A DNA stretch of 64,000 nt from Tilletia caries (lineage: Eukaryota; Basidiomycota; Exobasidiomycetes; Tilletiales; Tilletiaceae). The stretch spans positions 372,001-436,000 of the forward strand of contig JALUTQ010000033.1 in NCBI GenBank assembly GCA_032718865.1, in the 5' to 3' direction. The notes beneath the pieces were generated by a model. That model did not search any database, was not told the origin of the DNA, and saw only the letters and a list, made by a program, of their open reading frames with translations. The translations under genes and the position numbers were made by a program. Below, in pieces: positions 42,977 to 55,774 of the stretch. Each line of letters starts with the position of its first letter. Position 1 is the stretch's first letter.

Positions 42977-45426
42977 TTAGACGAGCTCCTTGCGGGCCTT
43001 CTGAGCGGCGGTGACCATGTTCTTCAGTTGCGCCTCAGTCTCCTCCCAGCTGCGCGTCTTAAGACCACAGTCGGGGTTGACCCAGAGCAGCTCCTTGTCG
43101 ATGTACTGCGCAGCGTCGCGGAGACGGCTGTACTGCTCCTCGACAGTGGGCACACGGGGAGAGTGGATGTCAAAGACACCGGGTCCGATCCTGTTGGGCA
43201 GAAGAGGAAAGTAGACGCGTTTAGTTTTATTGTCTTTCGTTGCAACGGGTCAAGGAAGAAAGAAAACTCACTCGTTGGGGTACTTGGTCGACTTGAAGAT
43301 GTTGAGCAGCTTAGCGTCGCTCTTGGAGTTCTCAATCGAGATCATGTCGGCGTCGAGAGCAATGACGCTGTCCATGATGTCGTTGAAGTCCTGCATAAGA
43401 ATAATAGGAAGAGGATGAACAACATACTCATACAAACCAACGCGTCGAGAAAAGGGAAACTCACAGAGTAGCAGAAGTGCGAGGCCGTGTTCATGGCATC
43501 AGAGATACCACTGGTCGACAGACGGAACGAGTCAACCGCCCACTGGAGGTAGTTGTTCCAGTCCTCCCGACGCAGGGGAAGACCCTCACGAATCGCAGGC
43601 TCGTCAACCTGGACGGCCCGGATACCAGCCTTCTCCAGGTCAACGACCTCGTCCCGAAGACCAAGAGCAATCTGCTTGCTCTGCACCTCACGGGAAACGT
43701 CAACACGGGGGAACGACCAGTTCAGGATGGTGACCGGGCCAGTGAGCATGCCCTTCATGGGCTTCTTGGTCAGGCTCTGGGCGTACTGCGACCAGCGGAC
43801 CGTCATGGGTGTGGGCCGGCTGACGTCGGACACAATGATCGGCGGACGGACGTAGCGGGAGCCAAAGGACTGGACCCACGCGTTCTGGGTGAACACGAAG
43901 CCCTCGAGGAGCTCACCAAAGTACTGGACCATGTCGTTACGCTCGGGCTCGCCGTGCACGAGGACGTCCAAGCCGAGTTGCTCCTGCTTCTCGACGACCA
44001 TCTTGATCTCGTCCTCGAGGAACTTGTCGTAGTCGGCCTGGTTGACCTCACCCTTGCCAAACTTGGCGCGCTGGGTGCGGATCTCCTTGGTCTGGGGGAA
44101 GGAGCCAATGGTGGTGGTGGGGAAGGCGGGCAGGTTGAGGTGCTTGCGCTGGACCTCGCGACGGACAGAGAAGGGCGACTTGCGCTTGAGGTCCTCGGGC
44201 TTGATGGCAGCCACACGGTCACGGACAGCCGAGTCGGAGTTCTTCTCAAAGTCGCGACGGGCCTTGATGGAGGTCGCGTTTGCGCTCAGCTTCTCGGCAG
44301 CGGAGGCAGGCTCACGGAGAGCGGCGGCCAGGGTGGCAACCTCACCGGCCTTCTCGACAGCGAAGGAGAACCAGTCGAGAACGTCGGCCTTGAGCTTCTT
44401 CTCGTTGGCGAGAGTGATGGGAGTGTGTTGGAGAGACGAGGAGGTAGCGACAATGACGCGCTCGGCACCGAGAACACTAACTGCCTTCTTGGCCTGCTCG
44501 AGAGCGGCAGTCAGGTCGGTCTTCCAGATGTTACGGCCGGAGACGAGACCGAGGGAGAGGATGACGTCGGTGGACTTGAACGCGTCGAGAGCCTGGTCAA
44601 GCTGCTCGGGTGCGCGGTCGAGGTCGATGTGGAGACCGGCGATGGGGAGGTCCTTGACGATGTTCAGGTTCTCGGCGAGACGGCCGAAGTAGGTGGTGAG
44701 GATGATCTTGGGGCCAGCCTTGGAGAGCGTCTCGTAGACGCTCTTGAAAGCAGAGGTGTACTTCTCGGCAGCGTCGGTGACGAGAACGGGCTCGTCGATC
44801 TGGACGGAGGTGGCACCGGCCTCGGCGAGCTTGCTGAGGAGCTCGGCGTAGACCTTTGCGAGGCTGGAAGCGAGAGAGACGCGGTCGAAGGACTGGTCCT
44901 TGGCCTCGGTGGAGACCTTTCCGAGGTAGAGGAGGGTGATGGGACCGATGAGGACGGGGCGAGCGTTGAAGCCGGCCTCCTTAGCCTCCTTGAAGTCGTT
45001 CAAGGGCTTGAGGTCGTTGAGCTTGAACTCGGAAGCCTCTGAGAACTCTGGGACGAGGTAGTGGTAGTTGGAGTCGAACCACTTCTTCATCTCGGTAGCG
45101 GGCAAGTCGACACCTGACTTCTGGTGGCCGCGGGCCATGGCAAAGTAGGTGTCGAGGTTGTCGAGACCGGAGCTGGCGTATGCCTTGGGGATGATGCCGA
45201 AGGTGTTTGAGGCGTCGAGGATGTGGTCGTAGAGGGAGAAGGTGCCGGTGGGGATGATGTCGACACCGGCGTCCTTGATGAGCTTGTAGGTCAAGAGACG
45301 CTGCTCCTTGGCGACGGCGAGGAGCTCGTCCTTGGAGGACTTTCCACCCCAGTAAGACTCGAGGGCCTTCTTGACCTCCCTTTGGGGGCCGATGCGGGGG
45401 AAACCGAGGACAGCAGACTGAGCCAT
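42977..45426 (-). CDS. MET6: Cobalamin-independent methionine synthase (764 aa, three exons)
   Basis: Transfers methyl from 5-methyltetrahydropteroyl-triglutamate to homocysteine, the last step of methionine synthesis. Exons on the minus strand are 45426-43465, 43390-43272 and 43190-42977; phases close and the length is that of fungal orthologs. The N-terminal domain starts [17 protein letters not shown]. The C-terminal catalytic barrel carries [29 protein letters not shown] and [13 protein letters not shown]. The zinc site includes the HFCYS cysteine and [17 protein letters not shown] at about 45657-45662 and a CT/GA-rich leader lie upstream. The antisense frame of over 500 codons is a GC shadow. 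Confidence 0.97.
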
Positions 45427-47136
45427 GGTGCTGTGGATGATGGAGGGGAAGGGTCAGCGATGAGAGCCAGACGCGTCGCACGGTGATGTGTGAGGGTGAG
45501 TGGGAGAGAGAGAGAGAGACTGACTGTGTGTGTATGCGGTGGGTAAAGAGAGAGAACGAGGAGAGAAGCTTCTTCGTGGTGGGAGAAGAAGAAGCAGTCA
45601 GGATGGGTGCGGGAGAGAGAGAGCAGGAAGCAGGAAGAAAAGCGCACGCACCCCTCTTATAAGCCTTCCTGCAGCCACTCAGTTGTAATCAATGCGATGG
45701 TTCGTGCGTGGGTCTAATGAAATGAAGTCCTTCTCCTTTACAAAGTGCGCGCTCCAGACTCTATCTCAAGCGATAGATGGAGTGAAGCAGGAAGAAGTCC
45801 AAGGAAGCGTCCTGCGTCGCGCAACATGCTCGTGACACCCATCCCCTTACTCGGCCTCTTTATATCACACACTCCGGCCTGTCCCTACATGGCCCCCTGT
45901 ACGCGCTGCTCCTACCCCTCTCCATCGCTGCCTGCTGAGAGTGCTGCCTGCTGCCTGCTGCCCGCTGCCTGCTGAGAGTAGGACTCCACGTAACCCATCC
46001 CTCGCTCCCTTCTCATTCTCGTTGCTCGCTCGTTGTCCCACCTTCTTCTCATCCTCGAACCCGAGCTCTAAAATCTTCTTAAACCAGGGGAAATACACTG
46101 AGAAGAAAAGTCTCACATCACATACAAGACCCACGCGCGCGTTGTAATCACCGTATGCCGTCGCCTGCCTCACGCGCATGCTGTCCACGTTTCTCTCCAG
46201 CACGTAGCCTCGCCCTCGCACGACACACCCGCCTCACGCCTGGCTTCCTTCCTTCGCTTCCATATCCCAACTCCCAAGGCCCAACGCACGTGCCTTGCGC
46301 TTTGTTCCTCCCATCCTTCACTTCACAGGTTCATCATCATCCTTCCCCCCCGCAACCCCGTGGAAGAGATCAGACAGAGAAAGGTGCGATAAGCGGGCAG
46401 CCTGAGTGAGCAAGCAGTCGGGGCGCGACTTATGTATGAAGCTGCGCCGCTGCGCCATCCTCGCCTCGCCCTCGCCGACTTCAGCTTCATCCAGGCTCCG
46501 GATCCAGTAGTCAGTGTGCTCCAGGCTCCAGCCGAGGTCCGAGCGTCCGAAGTAGGGTGGGAACTTCGAAAAATCGAAAGTTGTGTAACTCGGCGTCCAA
46601 AGGATCAACCGGACCACGTACGCTGCTGCTCGCTGCCACGCGCAGGGTCTCGTAACCATCCTCGAAAGGTGATCTGCGGACGAGGCGGATTTATCACATG
46701 CAAAGGCCAAATCCTCTTCTTCCAAGGTCGTGACGCTTGACCGAGCCAGCTCCTCACCTCCTCACGCTCATCGTCGAGAGGGCGGTGGATGGAGCATGGA
46801 GAGCGGTGCTGCCTCGGCCCTCGTGTCCAAAGGCATCAACCGCACCCTGATGCCTGCTGAGTGCTGAGCGATCTACCGGAGCAAGGAAAGACCCCAGCGG
46901 AGAAAGCGGCTAGCCTTGGACATTCCCTATTGCCTGCCGAGAAGATCATAAAGCTAGTCGTCCGCGCCGCTGACCCTCTCGCTGACCTCCATCTTCGTCC
47001 TCCCCAATTCCTCGTCCTTTTCCAACGAGGTGTACCCTCTGACATCGTTTACCACCCCCCGAACGCTGAGTCCCTCCTACTTATTAATATTCTAGATAAT
47101 CAACCACGCAGGAACCCCCCATCCCCTCCCCCAACC
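45427..47136. other. Divergent intergenic region without recognised gene
   Basis: About 1.7 kb containing the MET6 promoter and the methyltransferase promoter. GA-microsatellite near 45508-45522 and CTGCCTGCTG-type repeats near 45935-45975. A 135-codon minus-strand frame (46318-46725) begins at TTG and has no domain. Confidence 0.5.
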
Positions 47137-48258
47137 ATGGCGACGTTCTCCAAATCCACCTTCGACGCCGCATCCTACCTCGCCTTCCGCCCCTCCTACC
47201 CACCCTGGCTCTACGACCACGTCCTCGCCTTCCACCGGTCCAGTCGCAACGTCACCAGCGGCGGCGTCGATCCTGCCGCGATCCAGCGTCAACATCGTGG
47301 TGGTGACACCCCTGCCCCTGCTCCTCAATTCCGATCGGCGTGGGACCTCGGCTGCGGACCTGGAATATCCACCATCGCTCTCCTCCCTCACTTCGGCAGC
47401 GTGAAGGGACTCGAACCAAGCGCGAACATGGTCGCCAACGCTCTCCGTCTCGACTCCCGCTCTTCCTTAGAAACGCTACCCGCAGCCTTGCGGGAACTCC
47501 TCAAACCGAATGACAAGAACCACGACAAGAACTTCGGAACGGTCGACTACGTCCAAGGCAACGCCGAAGATCTGGACAAATTCTGCAAGCCGGCCAGCGC
47601 AGACCTCATCATAGCAGCCCAAGCAGCCCACTGGTTCTCCTACGACCGTCTCTGGCCCTCCCTATCCCGCTCCATCGCCCCGGGGGGCACCGTCGCCTTC
47701 TGGTGCTACGCCGAATTCGGCCTGCCCGACTTCCCGGAACATGCCACCGCACCGCTCATCTCCGCGTTCATGTCGGCGCCTGGACGGATGGGGGATGAGG
47801 CGCGTGCGTTGGTGGATGGTGGGGAGGTTACGAATGTGGGTGGCTTTTTTGAGCAGCCGGGACGGACGATATTGGAACGAGGGCTTGTGGACGTTCCCTG
47901 GCCGTGGGAGGTGGAAGGGTGCGATGCAGCTGAATGGGATCAAGCCTCCGCAAGTCGGAGCATGCACTCCGTCCTGTCCCTCCATACCAACTCCGAATGG
48001 CCACCCATCCACAACGAATCCCAAGCGGCGGGACAGGTCATGGATCGCGTCGTAAGCTGGGACGGACTGGAGCGCTACCTCCGTACCGCCTCGGCCGTGA
48101 ACAACTTCCTCCATCAGCACCCGGACGACAAGGCGCAGCATGCGGGCAGGGACGTCGTCCAGCGCTTCGTGGACCGGTTGCGGGAGAACGTCCCGAGCGG
48201 GACGGAGACGCTCAGGCTGCGGTGGCCCTTGAGCTTGATGATGGTCAAGGCGCGGTAA
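47137..48258 (+). CDS. Class I SAM-dependent methyltransferase (373 aa, single exon)
   Basis: Small-molecule methyltransferase of the trans-aconitate/CRG1-like fungal group. ATG 47137 follows a C-rich leader; the frame is open upstream but this is the first ATG that gives the family N-terminus (ATFSKSTFDAASYLAFRPSYP). Motif I is WDLGCGPGISTIAL, the acidic loop is KGLEPSANM, and motif II/III region is DLIIAAQAAHWF with SRSIAPGGTVAFWCYAE. A His-Trp pair after the Ala-rich strand is typical of this group. A long insertion (GGEVTNVGGFFEQP...) is variable in the family. Substrate cannot be fixed from sequence. Confidence 0.88.
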   Translation: MATFSKSTFDAASYLAFRPSYPPWLYDHVLAFHRSSRNVTSGGVDPAAIQRQHRGGDTPAPAPQFRSAWDLGCGPGISTIALLPHFGSVKGLEPSANMVANALRLDSRSSLETLPAALRELLKPNDKNHDKNFGTVDYVQGNAEDLDKFCKPASADLIIAAQAAHWFSYDRLWPSLSRSIAPGGTVAFWCYAEFGLPDFPEHATAPLISAFMSAPGRMGDEARALVDGGEVTNVGGFFEQPGRTILERGLVDVPWPWEVEGCDAAEWDQASASRSMHSVLSLHTNSEWPPIHNESQAAGQVMDRVVSWDGLERYLRTASAVNNFLHQHPDDKAQHAGRDVVQRFVDRLRENVPSGTETLRLRWPLSLMMVKAR

Positions 48259-48601
48259 AGACATCCACACCCTCTCGAGCATGCTTTCGCTCTGTCTCGT
48301 CAGGATCAACCATAACGGAAGAGGAATTTACACTGCCATCCTATCTTTCTTCTTGGGAAACTCGGTGCAGGCGAATCAAGTCCTACGGCGCAATAGTAAA
48401 AGAGAAAGACAAGGTCCATAAGGTTCTTCGATGAAAGGGAGAGAAATACAAGGAATAGCGTGACTTGGAGTGAAGAGAGGGATGGAGTCGTGAGAATAGC
48501 AGAGAAAGAAAAGAGGCCGCGAGCAGGTAGAAAGGCGTTACTTGATTTTGTTGTTTTGGAAAGGATCCTTGAGATCGGAGGACAGCGAGGTTGATCGTCC
48601 A
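48259..48601. other. Convergent intergenic region
   Basis: Lies between the methyltransferase and GDH 3' ends. No gene was seen. Confidence 0.55.
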
Positions 48602-51600
48602 TCATGCCTTCGCAGCGCCCGCCGCCTTCTTCGCCCCACCAGCAGCCCCACCACCGCCCCCACCGCCCAAGTTGTTCAAGAACGAGTAAAAATCAACATG
48701 ACTCGCCCCCGGCCCATACTTATAAACAAACTCAGCACTCAACCGCGCCGCGAACGCCGAGCGCAAATAGCTGTCGGGAACCCGCTCCACGAGCTCCTCC
48801 AGCCCGACCAGGTCGATCAGCGTCGGCGGGAAGACGTGCGAGAGCACGATGGAGCGGAGCGCCGGTTGCGAGTACAGGTCCGTTGACTCGAGTTCGTCGG
48901 CCAGGGTGTTTAGCGCTGTGGAGAGCTCGGCGGAGAGGACGGAGCGGGGCTTGCGGGTCTTTTCGTGCTCGCGCCAGAGGGCGTTGAACCTGCGCAAGAG
49001 GGGACCGTGTCAGGAATCCCCAGAGAAGTAAACGGAAAGATGTATGTGTGAGTGGGAACAGGAACTACTCACTCTCCCGCAGCATTCTGCCCAATGATCG
49101 TCTGAATATCCCGGACATACGACAGGTAGAAAGCCGAAGGCGTCCCCCCCTCCCTCAACATCATATGTTCCGCCCACTCCTCGTCCGTGAGCGAAAGGCC
49201 GGCAAGGACCTCGAGACTGGAAGAAGTCACACCGCCCTTGTTCGTACTGGCGTCCGGGAAGAGGATCACCCCGCGCTTCTCGAGCTCGAGACGGGCTTGT
49301 TTGGAGCAGAACAGGTTCGCGCCTTCGACTAGGGCATCGTAGTGGCACTTGCCGTCCTTGTTGAAGAGCTTGTTCACGTTGCTCACGTTGATGGCCTCAG
49401 GTCGACCACTGTGGAAGACAACGCGTCAGTCATCTCAGCCAAGAGGGGGTGGGGCACCATCAGGGATCCCACCAAAGAAGACGAGCCGAGCACAAACTCA
49501 CCCGCAGGGCACAAACAGATCCGCCTTAAACACAAGATGCGCCGAGTTCCTAAACGCCAACCCATCAGGCACAAGCTCCCCACTCGGCAGCCTAACATCC
49601 GTCTCCTCCACCTTGACGAGATAGCCATCCTTGGAGAGCTTCGACTTGTCAAAGGCGCCGATCGGGCTTCGCGCCCGGGCAAGACGGACGAGCTCAGTGC
49701 GGTCGAGGCCGAGTGGGTCGTGGGCTACGCCGGAGCCGTCGATCACGGCTACTGTCTTGTCGCGTGAGAGGAGGATCTCGTTCGAGCCGAGGTCGCCATC
49801 AGGCCCGCCCTAGTATCGCAGAAATGGAAAGAGAGAAAAGACGCGTCCGAACATCAGCATAAGTTGGTAGACATCGACAGGGATGGCGTAAAGTGGAAAA
49901 GAAACGTACCGTCTGAACCTTAGTAACCTCCTCCTCCTTCCACCCCAACCGATCATAAATCCCCATCACATACTGCCGGACAGACAACGAAGTCATCCCG
50001 AACAGATCATGCGGGATCCCGCCCATCTTCTCGCCTTTGCCGGTGGAGACCGACTTCCAGAAGGGCGCCCCGCGCTCGCGCGCGTGGTTCGCCGTCCAGT
50101 CCATGCAGTCGGCCGTGTTCTCGTCCGGGCCGAAGAAGAGGATTTCGGGGGCGCTGTAGAGATCGACCATGGTGCCGTCCTGAGGGAACGAGAGAAGAAG
50201 GGAAGAAGGGTATCAGACAAGTTCCGCGATTGTGAAAGGGGCGAGGAAATCGCGTAAGAAAACGGGACATACCTCGCTGGGGAGGATAAGGTCAAGAATA
50301 CTGTCGATGTACTTCTCGAAGCAGAGTCGCTGGCCACAAGAAACGAAAAGAAAGACGCGTTTGGAATCATTCAGAGTCAGCCCATCATCGTCACACGTCA
50401 AAGCCAGTGATGAAAGAGGACACATACCGGATTCGCGTCAAGGGAGGGCAGAATGGCGCCCTTGGAGCCTCCCTCAGGAAGATCCTGGCCGAGCAGGAGA
50501 GAAAAACAGAAACATGAAAGTCCGTCAGGAAAGCCCCACCACGAGAACAACAGGACAAAGAAGCTACTCACCTTGTTCTTCTGCTGCTGCGTATACGCCA
50601 ACGCATACACCTCATCAAAAAGCATCCTCTGATTGATACTATAATTCTCCCGATTCCGACTCCTCACAATCCGGATCCCCCCACGCGCGACGTCCTTGAA
50701 CCGACAATGGAAGCCGCGGAAGTCAGAGCCGACGACGAAGAAGATCCCATACGGCGTATAGGGGTACTCGACCTCGGGCAGGAAACGCGGGTCGAGCCGG
50801 AAGGAAAGGGCCACTTTGTGCTGGACCGCGTAGAAGTTCGTCTTGAGGACGGCCTTGTTGAAGAGGAGGATCGTCTCCAGTACCGCGCGCTCGTGCGCGT
50901 TGACCGCCACTTTCCGGATCCGGTCCAGCATCTGCGCATCGTTCAGGACTTCCTCCTTGACCAGACGCTGGTACGAGAGCGTGGGAACGAGGTCGTTGTG
51001 CTGGTTGCTGCCGGAGGGGTAGTGCACGTTCGCGAAGTGCACGTACAAGAGCCGGATGAGGTCCGGGTGCGCATCGATGACTTCGAAGATCGACTGTCGC
51101 GTGAACGCATCCTCACGGAAGCGCTTCTTGATGTCGTCCAAGATCGCCGCGTGCTGGCTGTCCGTCTCGTCGAGCACCTTGCGAAGCGACTGGTACGCCT
51201 GTCCGAGTCGGTTGCAGAAGTGCTGGCAGAAGACCCAGGCTATGAAGGAGTACGTGGCCTCCTGCACGGCGGGGCTCGACTCGGCCGTACTGCCCGGCTT
51301 GAAGAAGGGGTTCTCAGGCAGCACGTAGATCAAACTAGCCTCCTTGATGATCTGGTGGATCGAGTGCTCGATGGGGGGGATCTTGGTGCTGTTCGACCCG
51401 GGCACCTGGTTCAGGTAGATGGAGATGATGGAGACGCCGTTGGAGAATTGCTCGACGTACTTGCGCGTGCTGTACAGGCTGTACCAGTGGTAGAGGTCGG
51501 AGAGGGCGGAGAAGTAGGAGGATGTGGTGCCCATTCGGTAGCCGATGACGATCCGACGCTCGCGGGAGCCTTCGACTTCGTACAGGTCTGACCATTTTTG

Positions 51601-52752
51601 GACAAGAGAGGTAATACTCAGCATCGCTGTTGGGTGAACCTTTTGTGGCTCTCGACGCGTCAATTAACTCACCAATAACAGGACCCTGCCGACGCAACAC
51701 CTCCTCCATAACAGTCTGGTACATCTCCAGCGTATGTTCGGAAGCCTTAGCAAGGAAAGTCTTATCCGACACGGCGCGAATGTCCGCATATGCGTCTGAC
51801 TCGGGAGCAGGGATGGGCTCGACGAACTGGCAGCGGGAGAGGAAGTAGCATCGGAGCGACTGCTTTGAGTTGGCGGATACGGTCCCGGCGGAGCGGAACG
51901 TCTCGAGACGGAACGCTTTTGCGACGGAGGACTTGTCGAGGTAAGCCGCGTCGATCCTGGGAACCGAAAAAAAAAAAACGCGTCGTGAAGGTTCCAATAT
52001 CAGCCCCCAAAACAGATAACGCGCGTGGAGAGAACAAACAAAGAGAGAGAGAAAACACGCACCGCTTCTCCCACTGAGGCCCCTCATTCTGACTCTTCCC
52101 CGGCTGGGACGAATGAATGAAGATCGCCCCATCCTCCGAGACGTTCTCCAGATCGATCTCAAGCGTGTTGCTGTGTTTGGTGTAGGCGAGAATCTTGGCG
52201 CCGTACAGCGCCATCACGTGGTCGGCCACCGTGGCCACGGACTCCATGGCGAAGTAGCGGTCGTCGATGCCGAGGTTCCTGTGCGACGAGAAGGAGGTTA
52301 GGGGAGGGGAAGGGGTGAGCACAACTGGGGGTGCGAAGACGCGTAGTAGGTGGCGATTTGCCTGGCTTCTTGAGGCGCGCGTACGTACATGTAGAACCAG
52401 TTGACTTCAGCCTCGACGAGGTCCGGTGGGATGAAGCCCTTGTGTTTGAGGGTGGCGACGACTTCCTTGGCCTGTTCAGCCTTACCAGCGAAGACAGTGT
52501 CCGAGTAACCTCTACCAGAGAAGAAAAGAACCCCGTTGTCGTTCGTCAGTACTCGTGGATTCACCCTCCTGAGCCAGGTAACGAAGGAAGGACTCACATG
52601 TGGTTAGCAATCTTGTGATCCGACCCAGGCGTTCCCGTCCGGTTGGGAGTACCCGGCACGGAGAGCAGGGCAGCCTTGAGGTGCGCCATGCTGGCATTCC
52701 CGAGCGGTTCGCCGTTCTGCTCGGGGACGTGGGTCTGTGCGGAGACCGACAT
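48602..52752 (-). CDS. GDH2: NAD-dependent glutamate dehydrogenase, large fungal type (1069 aa, eleven exons)
   Basis: Oxidises glutamate to 2-oxoglutarate and ammonium for nitrogen release. Exons on the minus strand: 52752-52598, 52511-52389, 52278-52063, 51956-51673, 51587-50572, 50484-50428, 50329-50273, 50179-49910, 49809-49502, 49408-49073 and 48989-48602; all phases close to 3210 nt. The regulatory N-terminus includes WFYMNLGIDDRYFAMES and an ACT-like segment. The core has FSALSDLYHWYSLYSTRKY, the catalytic-loop stretch LPEGGSKGAILPS, DENTADCMDW and RERGAPFWKSVSTGKG; the Rossmann part has VAVIDGSGVAHDPLG and LVEGANLF. The acceptor of exon 5 has an alternative about 45 nt upstream that also keeps frame. 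A TATAAATA box sits at about 52962-52969, 210 nt before the ATG. Confidence 0.95.
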
Positions 52753-54094
52753 CAGTGGTGTGGTGTTTGTGTGTGTTGTTTGAAAGGCGCTGAAGGGGGG
52801 GACAGGGGGGGAGAGAGTGAGTTGCTTGTTCGACAAGATGGTAGATGACCTGGCGAGGCTCAGGCAAGTGGGAGAAGGGAAGGGTGCGCACTCTGGGTGA
52901 GGAGGGAGAAGAGAAGAAGGAGAAGAAGAGGAGGAGGAGGAGGATGAGAAGGTTCAGTCTGTATTTATACTTCTCTCAGCCGTCTCATCTGGGAACACGA
53001 GGGGGGGAGAGTGGCATGGACAGGGGGTCGGCCTGGCGATGTGAGTCAATGCGCAAAAGCTAAACAACAACAAGAACACGTTTCTACTTTCTCTCGCTGT
53101 TCTGTCTTGCTGCGTTCCCGAGATGAAGGCAGGGGGCCTCCGTGTTGGGCAAACGTGTGGGCTGTGCGCTCGGTGCATGCGGTTGGGGTGCGTGGGTGGT
53201 CGGCGGTCAGCTGGTCCCCTCCCAAAGTACCAAAGTCCCAAGTCTCCCAAATCCCAACGGTCTTCCGGAATCCAATCTCCATCGACTCCCAATCCCCGCC
53301 CTGGCCCCGCCCCGCCTCACCTCGCCGCGCAGTCGCACCTTCTCCAGAGGAGCCCAGCCCAGCCCAGGCACGCCGGGGATGATGGAAAGTGGTCTTGGAA
53401 CAACGCGTCTCTGCCGATCATCCCTGCCTGCGCAGAGGTGGGATGAGGGGGACCGACACGGGTATGCGCGGCTATTGGGACCCACCCACCCCCGATCTCG
53501 AGTCGACCCATTCTTTCCATCCTCTCTCCGCCTCTCTCTCCTTCCTCTCGTTGCGGGGGCGTGGCGGGGCAGGGGCGCGGGGTGAACTTCCACCTGACAT
53601 CTGCCGGCAACGATTCTTGCCTGCAAGCCCTGGCATTCGGGAGAGAAGCCGAGCAACCATTCACCATTCCTTCGAGGCGCTGTCCCAACCCCAAGCTCCC
53701 CGGCGAGTTCACAAAAGTCCACATACAACATCCGAGACGAAAGATGCGTGTATGTATGCGGAGTTCTCCACTTCCAGTTCCAGAGTCCAGCGGCCGCAGA
53801 AGGTCATCTGGTCAGGAGGTCAGGCACATGTCTGAAGTCAAGTCAAGTCAAGCCAAGTCAAATCGAAAATGCTTCATTCTTCTTCTGTTTCTTTTGTACA
53901 AGTACGGGCAGAGTGGAGGGAGACGAGCAGGTTATATGCGAAAGGGATGGAAGATGGGAAGACGGATAGCAAGGGAGAAAGAAGAGATTCAAAGCTTTGG
54001 TCGGAAACGTAGTAATTTGTCGTGTTTGTAGTCTTGTTTCGAGGAGGAGAAGGGGGCGGGAAAGGTTTGCTTGTAGGTGGGGGACCCACACACT
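52753..54094. other. Intergenic region: GDH2 promoter and 3' flank of next gene
   Basis: TATAAATA box near 52965 and a GA-rich stretch at about 52905-52945 lie close to GDH2. No gene was recognised in the rest; several long open frames here have no start or domain support. Confidence 0.5.
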
Positions 54095-55098
54095 TCAAGC
54101 GACAAGGGGAGCACGCTCCTCGTCCGAGAGCGCGATGCGGCCGCGGTTCTGGAAGGTCGCGATCAGCGCACGGACGAGGGCAATGAGGGAGATGATGAAG
54201 AAGACGAGTGCGCTCCAGTGGATGAACTTGGTGTGCTGGTACTGGAAGATGGCGAGCAGCGAGAAGGTGATCACGGCGGCACCGGCAGCGTCACCCTTGC
54301 CGGAGAAGACGTCTGGATGGGGGGGAGAAGAAAGAAGGTCAGCGGGGGGGGGAGCGCAAGTAGAGAAACCAACTCTTGCAGAAAGGAGTGACACTCACAT
54401 CCAGCGCTGGTGGCCTCGAGGAAGAGAAGGGAGAGGAAGACGAGGACGTTGGTCGCGATTCCGGGGCCGTAGTGCTGGTGGCCGTGGTCGGGGACCTCGA
54501 TGGGGCTGCTGGGGTGCTTGTGGCCGGTGGCCATGCCGACAACAGCCTCGATGACGGCACCAGCGATGTGCGCGTCCTTCTCACGGCCGAAAGCGGAGAA
54601 GGCCGAGACAAAGACAAGGACGACGACAAAGCCGTGGAAGAGGGAGAAGGGCAGGGAGACAAAGAGGACATCAAAGACGTTCTTGTTCTCGTGCTTGACG
54701 CGGAGGTCGCGGTAGATGTGGCTGACGAGTCCCGCAACGAGGAGGATGGTGACAAAGGCAAGGATGCTGTTGATGGTCTGGGAGTGCTGAGCGGCTGCGA
54801 AGCCGGAGTAGATGGAGGTGAGCAGGGCGAGGATGGGCAGACGCCAGCCGATGGTCTCGATCACGGGGCCGTAGCCGGCGGGGAAGAACTGGTAGACGAG
54901 TGCGCCGAGGAGGAGGGCGTGGATGATGGGCCATACGACGAAGAGCCAGGGTGCGGGGGTGATGTATGTGATCTTCTGTGCGCCGCCGATGGACTGGCCG
55001 GGTGCGAGGGAGGAGTAGGCGTTGGAGGTGGTGAAGACGATGAAGGCGAGCACGTTGACCACCTTGAGCACGAGGGAGTCCTTCCAGTGAGCGGGCAT
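54095..55098 (-). CDS. Multi-span, Trp-rich membrane protein (305 aa, two exons)
   Basis: Exon 1 is 55098-54399 and exon 2 is 54312-54095 (GTGAGT...ATCCAG, phase 1). About seven or eight hydrophobic spans are visible, starting LVLKVVNVLAFIVFTTSN. The PAPWLFVVWPIIHALLLG segment resembles the conserved PxPWxFxxW pattern of TspO-like and fungal DUF1774-like proteins. A His-rich loop (HPSSPIEVPDHGHQHYGP) lies on one side of the membrane and could bind metal. The C-terminus (RIALSDEERAPLVA) is a charged tail. Function unknown. Confidence 0.75.
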
Positions 55099-55774
55099 CT
55101 TGGGCTTTGGTTTTGGTGTGTGTGTGGTTGTGGGTATGGGTATGTGTGTGTATGAGAGAAGAGGAGGATAGAAGCAAAGCAGATAGATGGTGGTCAGGGA
55201 ACAGGATGGGAGGAGTGAGAACGTGATGAATTTCAAGCTGGAGAGAACGAGAGAGAGAGGCCGGAGAGAAGCTAGCCCTGCATATGTATAACGAACGCAT
55301 AGCGCTACCCAAACGTGCTCTTCCCTCTTCCTATACCTTCCCTCAGCCTCGCTCTCTCCTTGCAGCAGGCAGCAGGCACACCCCCTTCCCTCGCTCTGGC
55401 CCCCTCGCAGGCCGCAGCATCCCCCCGTTCGTGATTCCATCCCCACCGCCTGCGTGCTCTCACCTCCCATCCCCATCTCGCCCGTCTGAGCTGCCACAGC
55501 TCAGTCTGTGCATGGCAAGTTGCAAAACCTCAAAGCGGTCCGACTCTCCAGCACCCGATCAAACCGACGTCACACACACAGCAGCGCACGTGCACCCCCT
55601 GCCCTCTCATCCACCATTCCCACTCCGTTTCTCTCACGAACGGGTCCAGCATGGCTAGCATCCCTCGCCTTCCAATTCACAAGAATTTCATTCTCCCTGG
55701 GTCGAAGCAACGAAGGAATGGACTTGTGAAGAGCGGGAAAGCCTGGGATTGGTGAGCGAGCGAGAGAGCGAGCG
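55099..55774. promoter_or_regulatory. Divergent promoter region between the membrane protein and GPI1
   Basis: About 680 bp with a GT/CA-rich leader near 55115-55150 on the membrane protein side and GCAGGCAGCAGGCA-like words near 55368. No gene was seen. Confidence 0.45.

Noticed and set aside
43477..45042. 521-codon open frame on the plus strand
   Set aside because: Antisense of MET6; composition (Leu/Gly/Val/Glu-rich) is the usual shadow of a GC-rich gene.
46318..46725. 135-codon minus-strand frame between MET6 and the methyltransferase
   Set aside because: Begins at TTG rather than ATG, no domain, no splice context.
50707..51591. 294-codon plus-strand frame
   Set aside because: Antisense shadow of GDH2 exon 5.
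54376..55155. 259-codon plus-strand frame
   Set aside because: Antisense of the membrane protein gene; Asp/Glu/Gly/Val-rich shadow.
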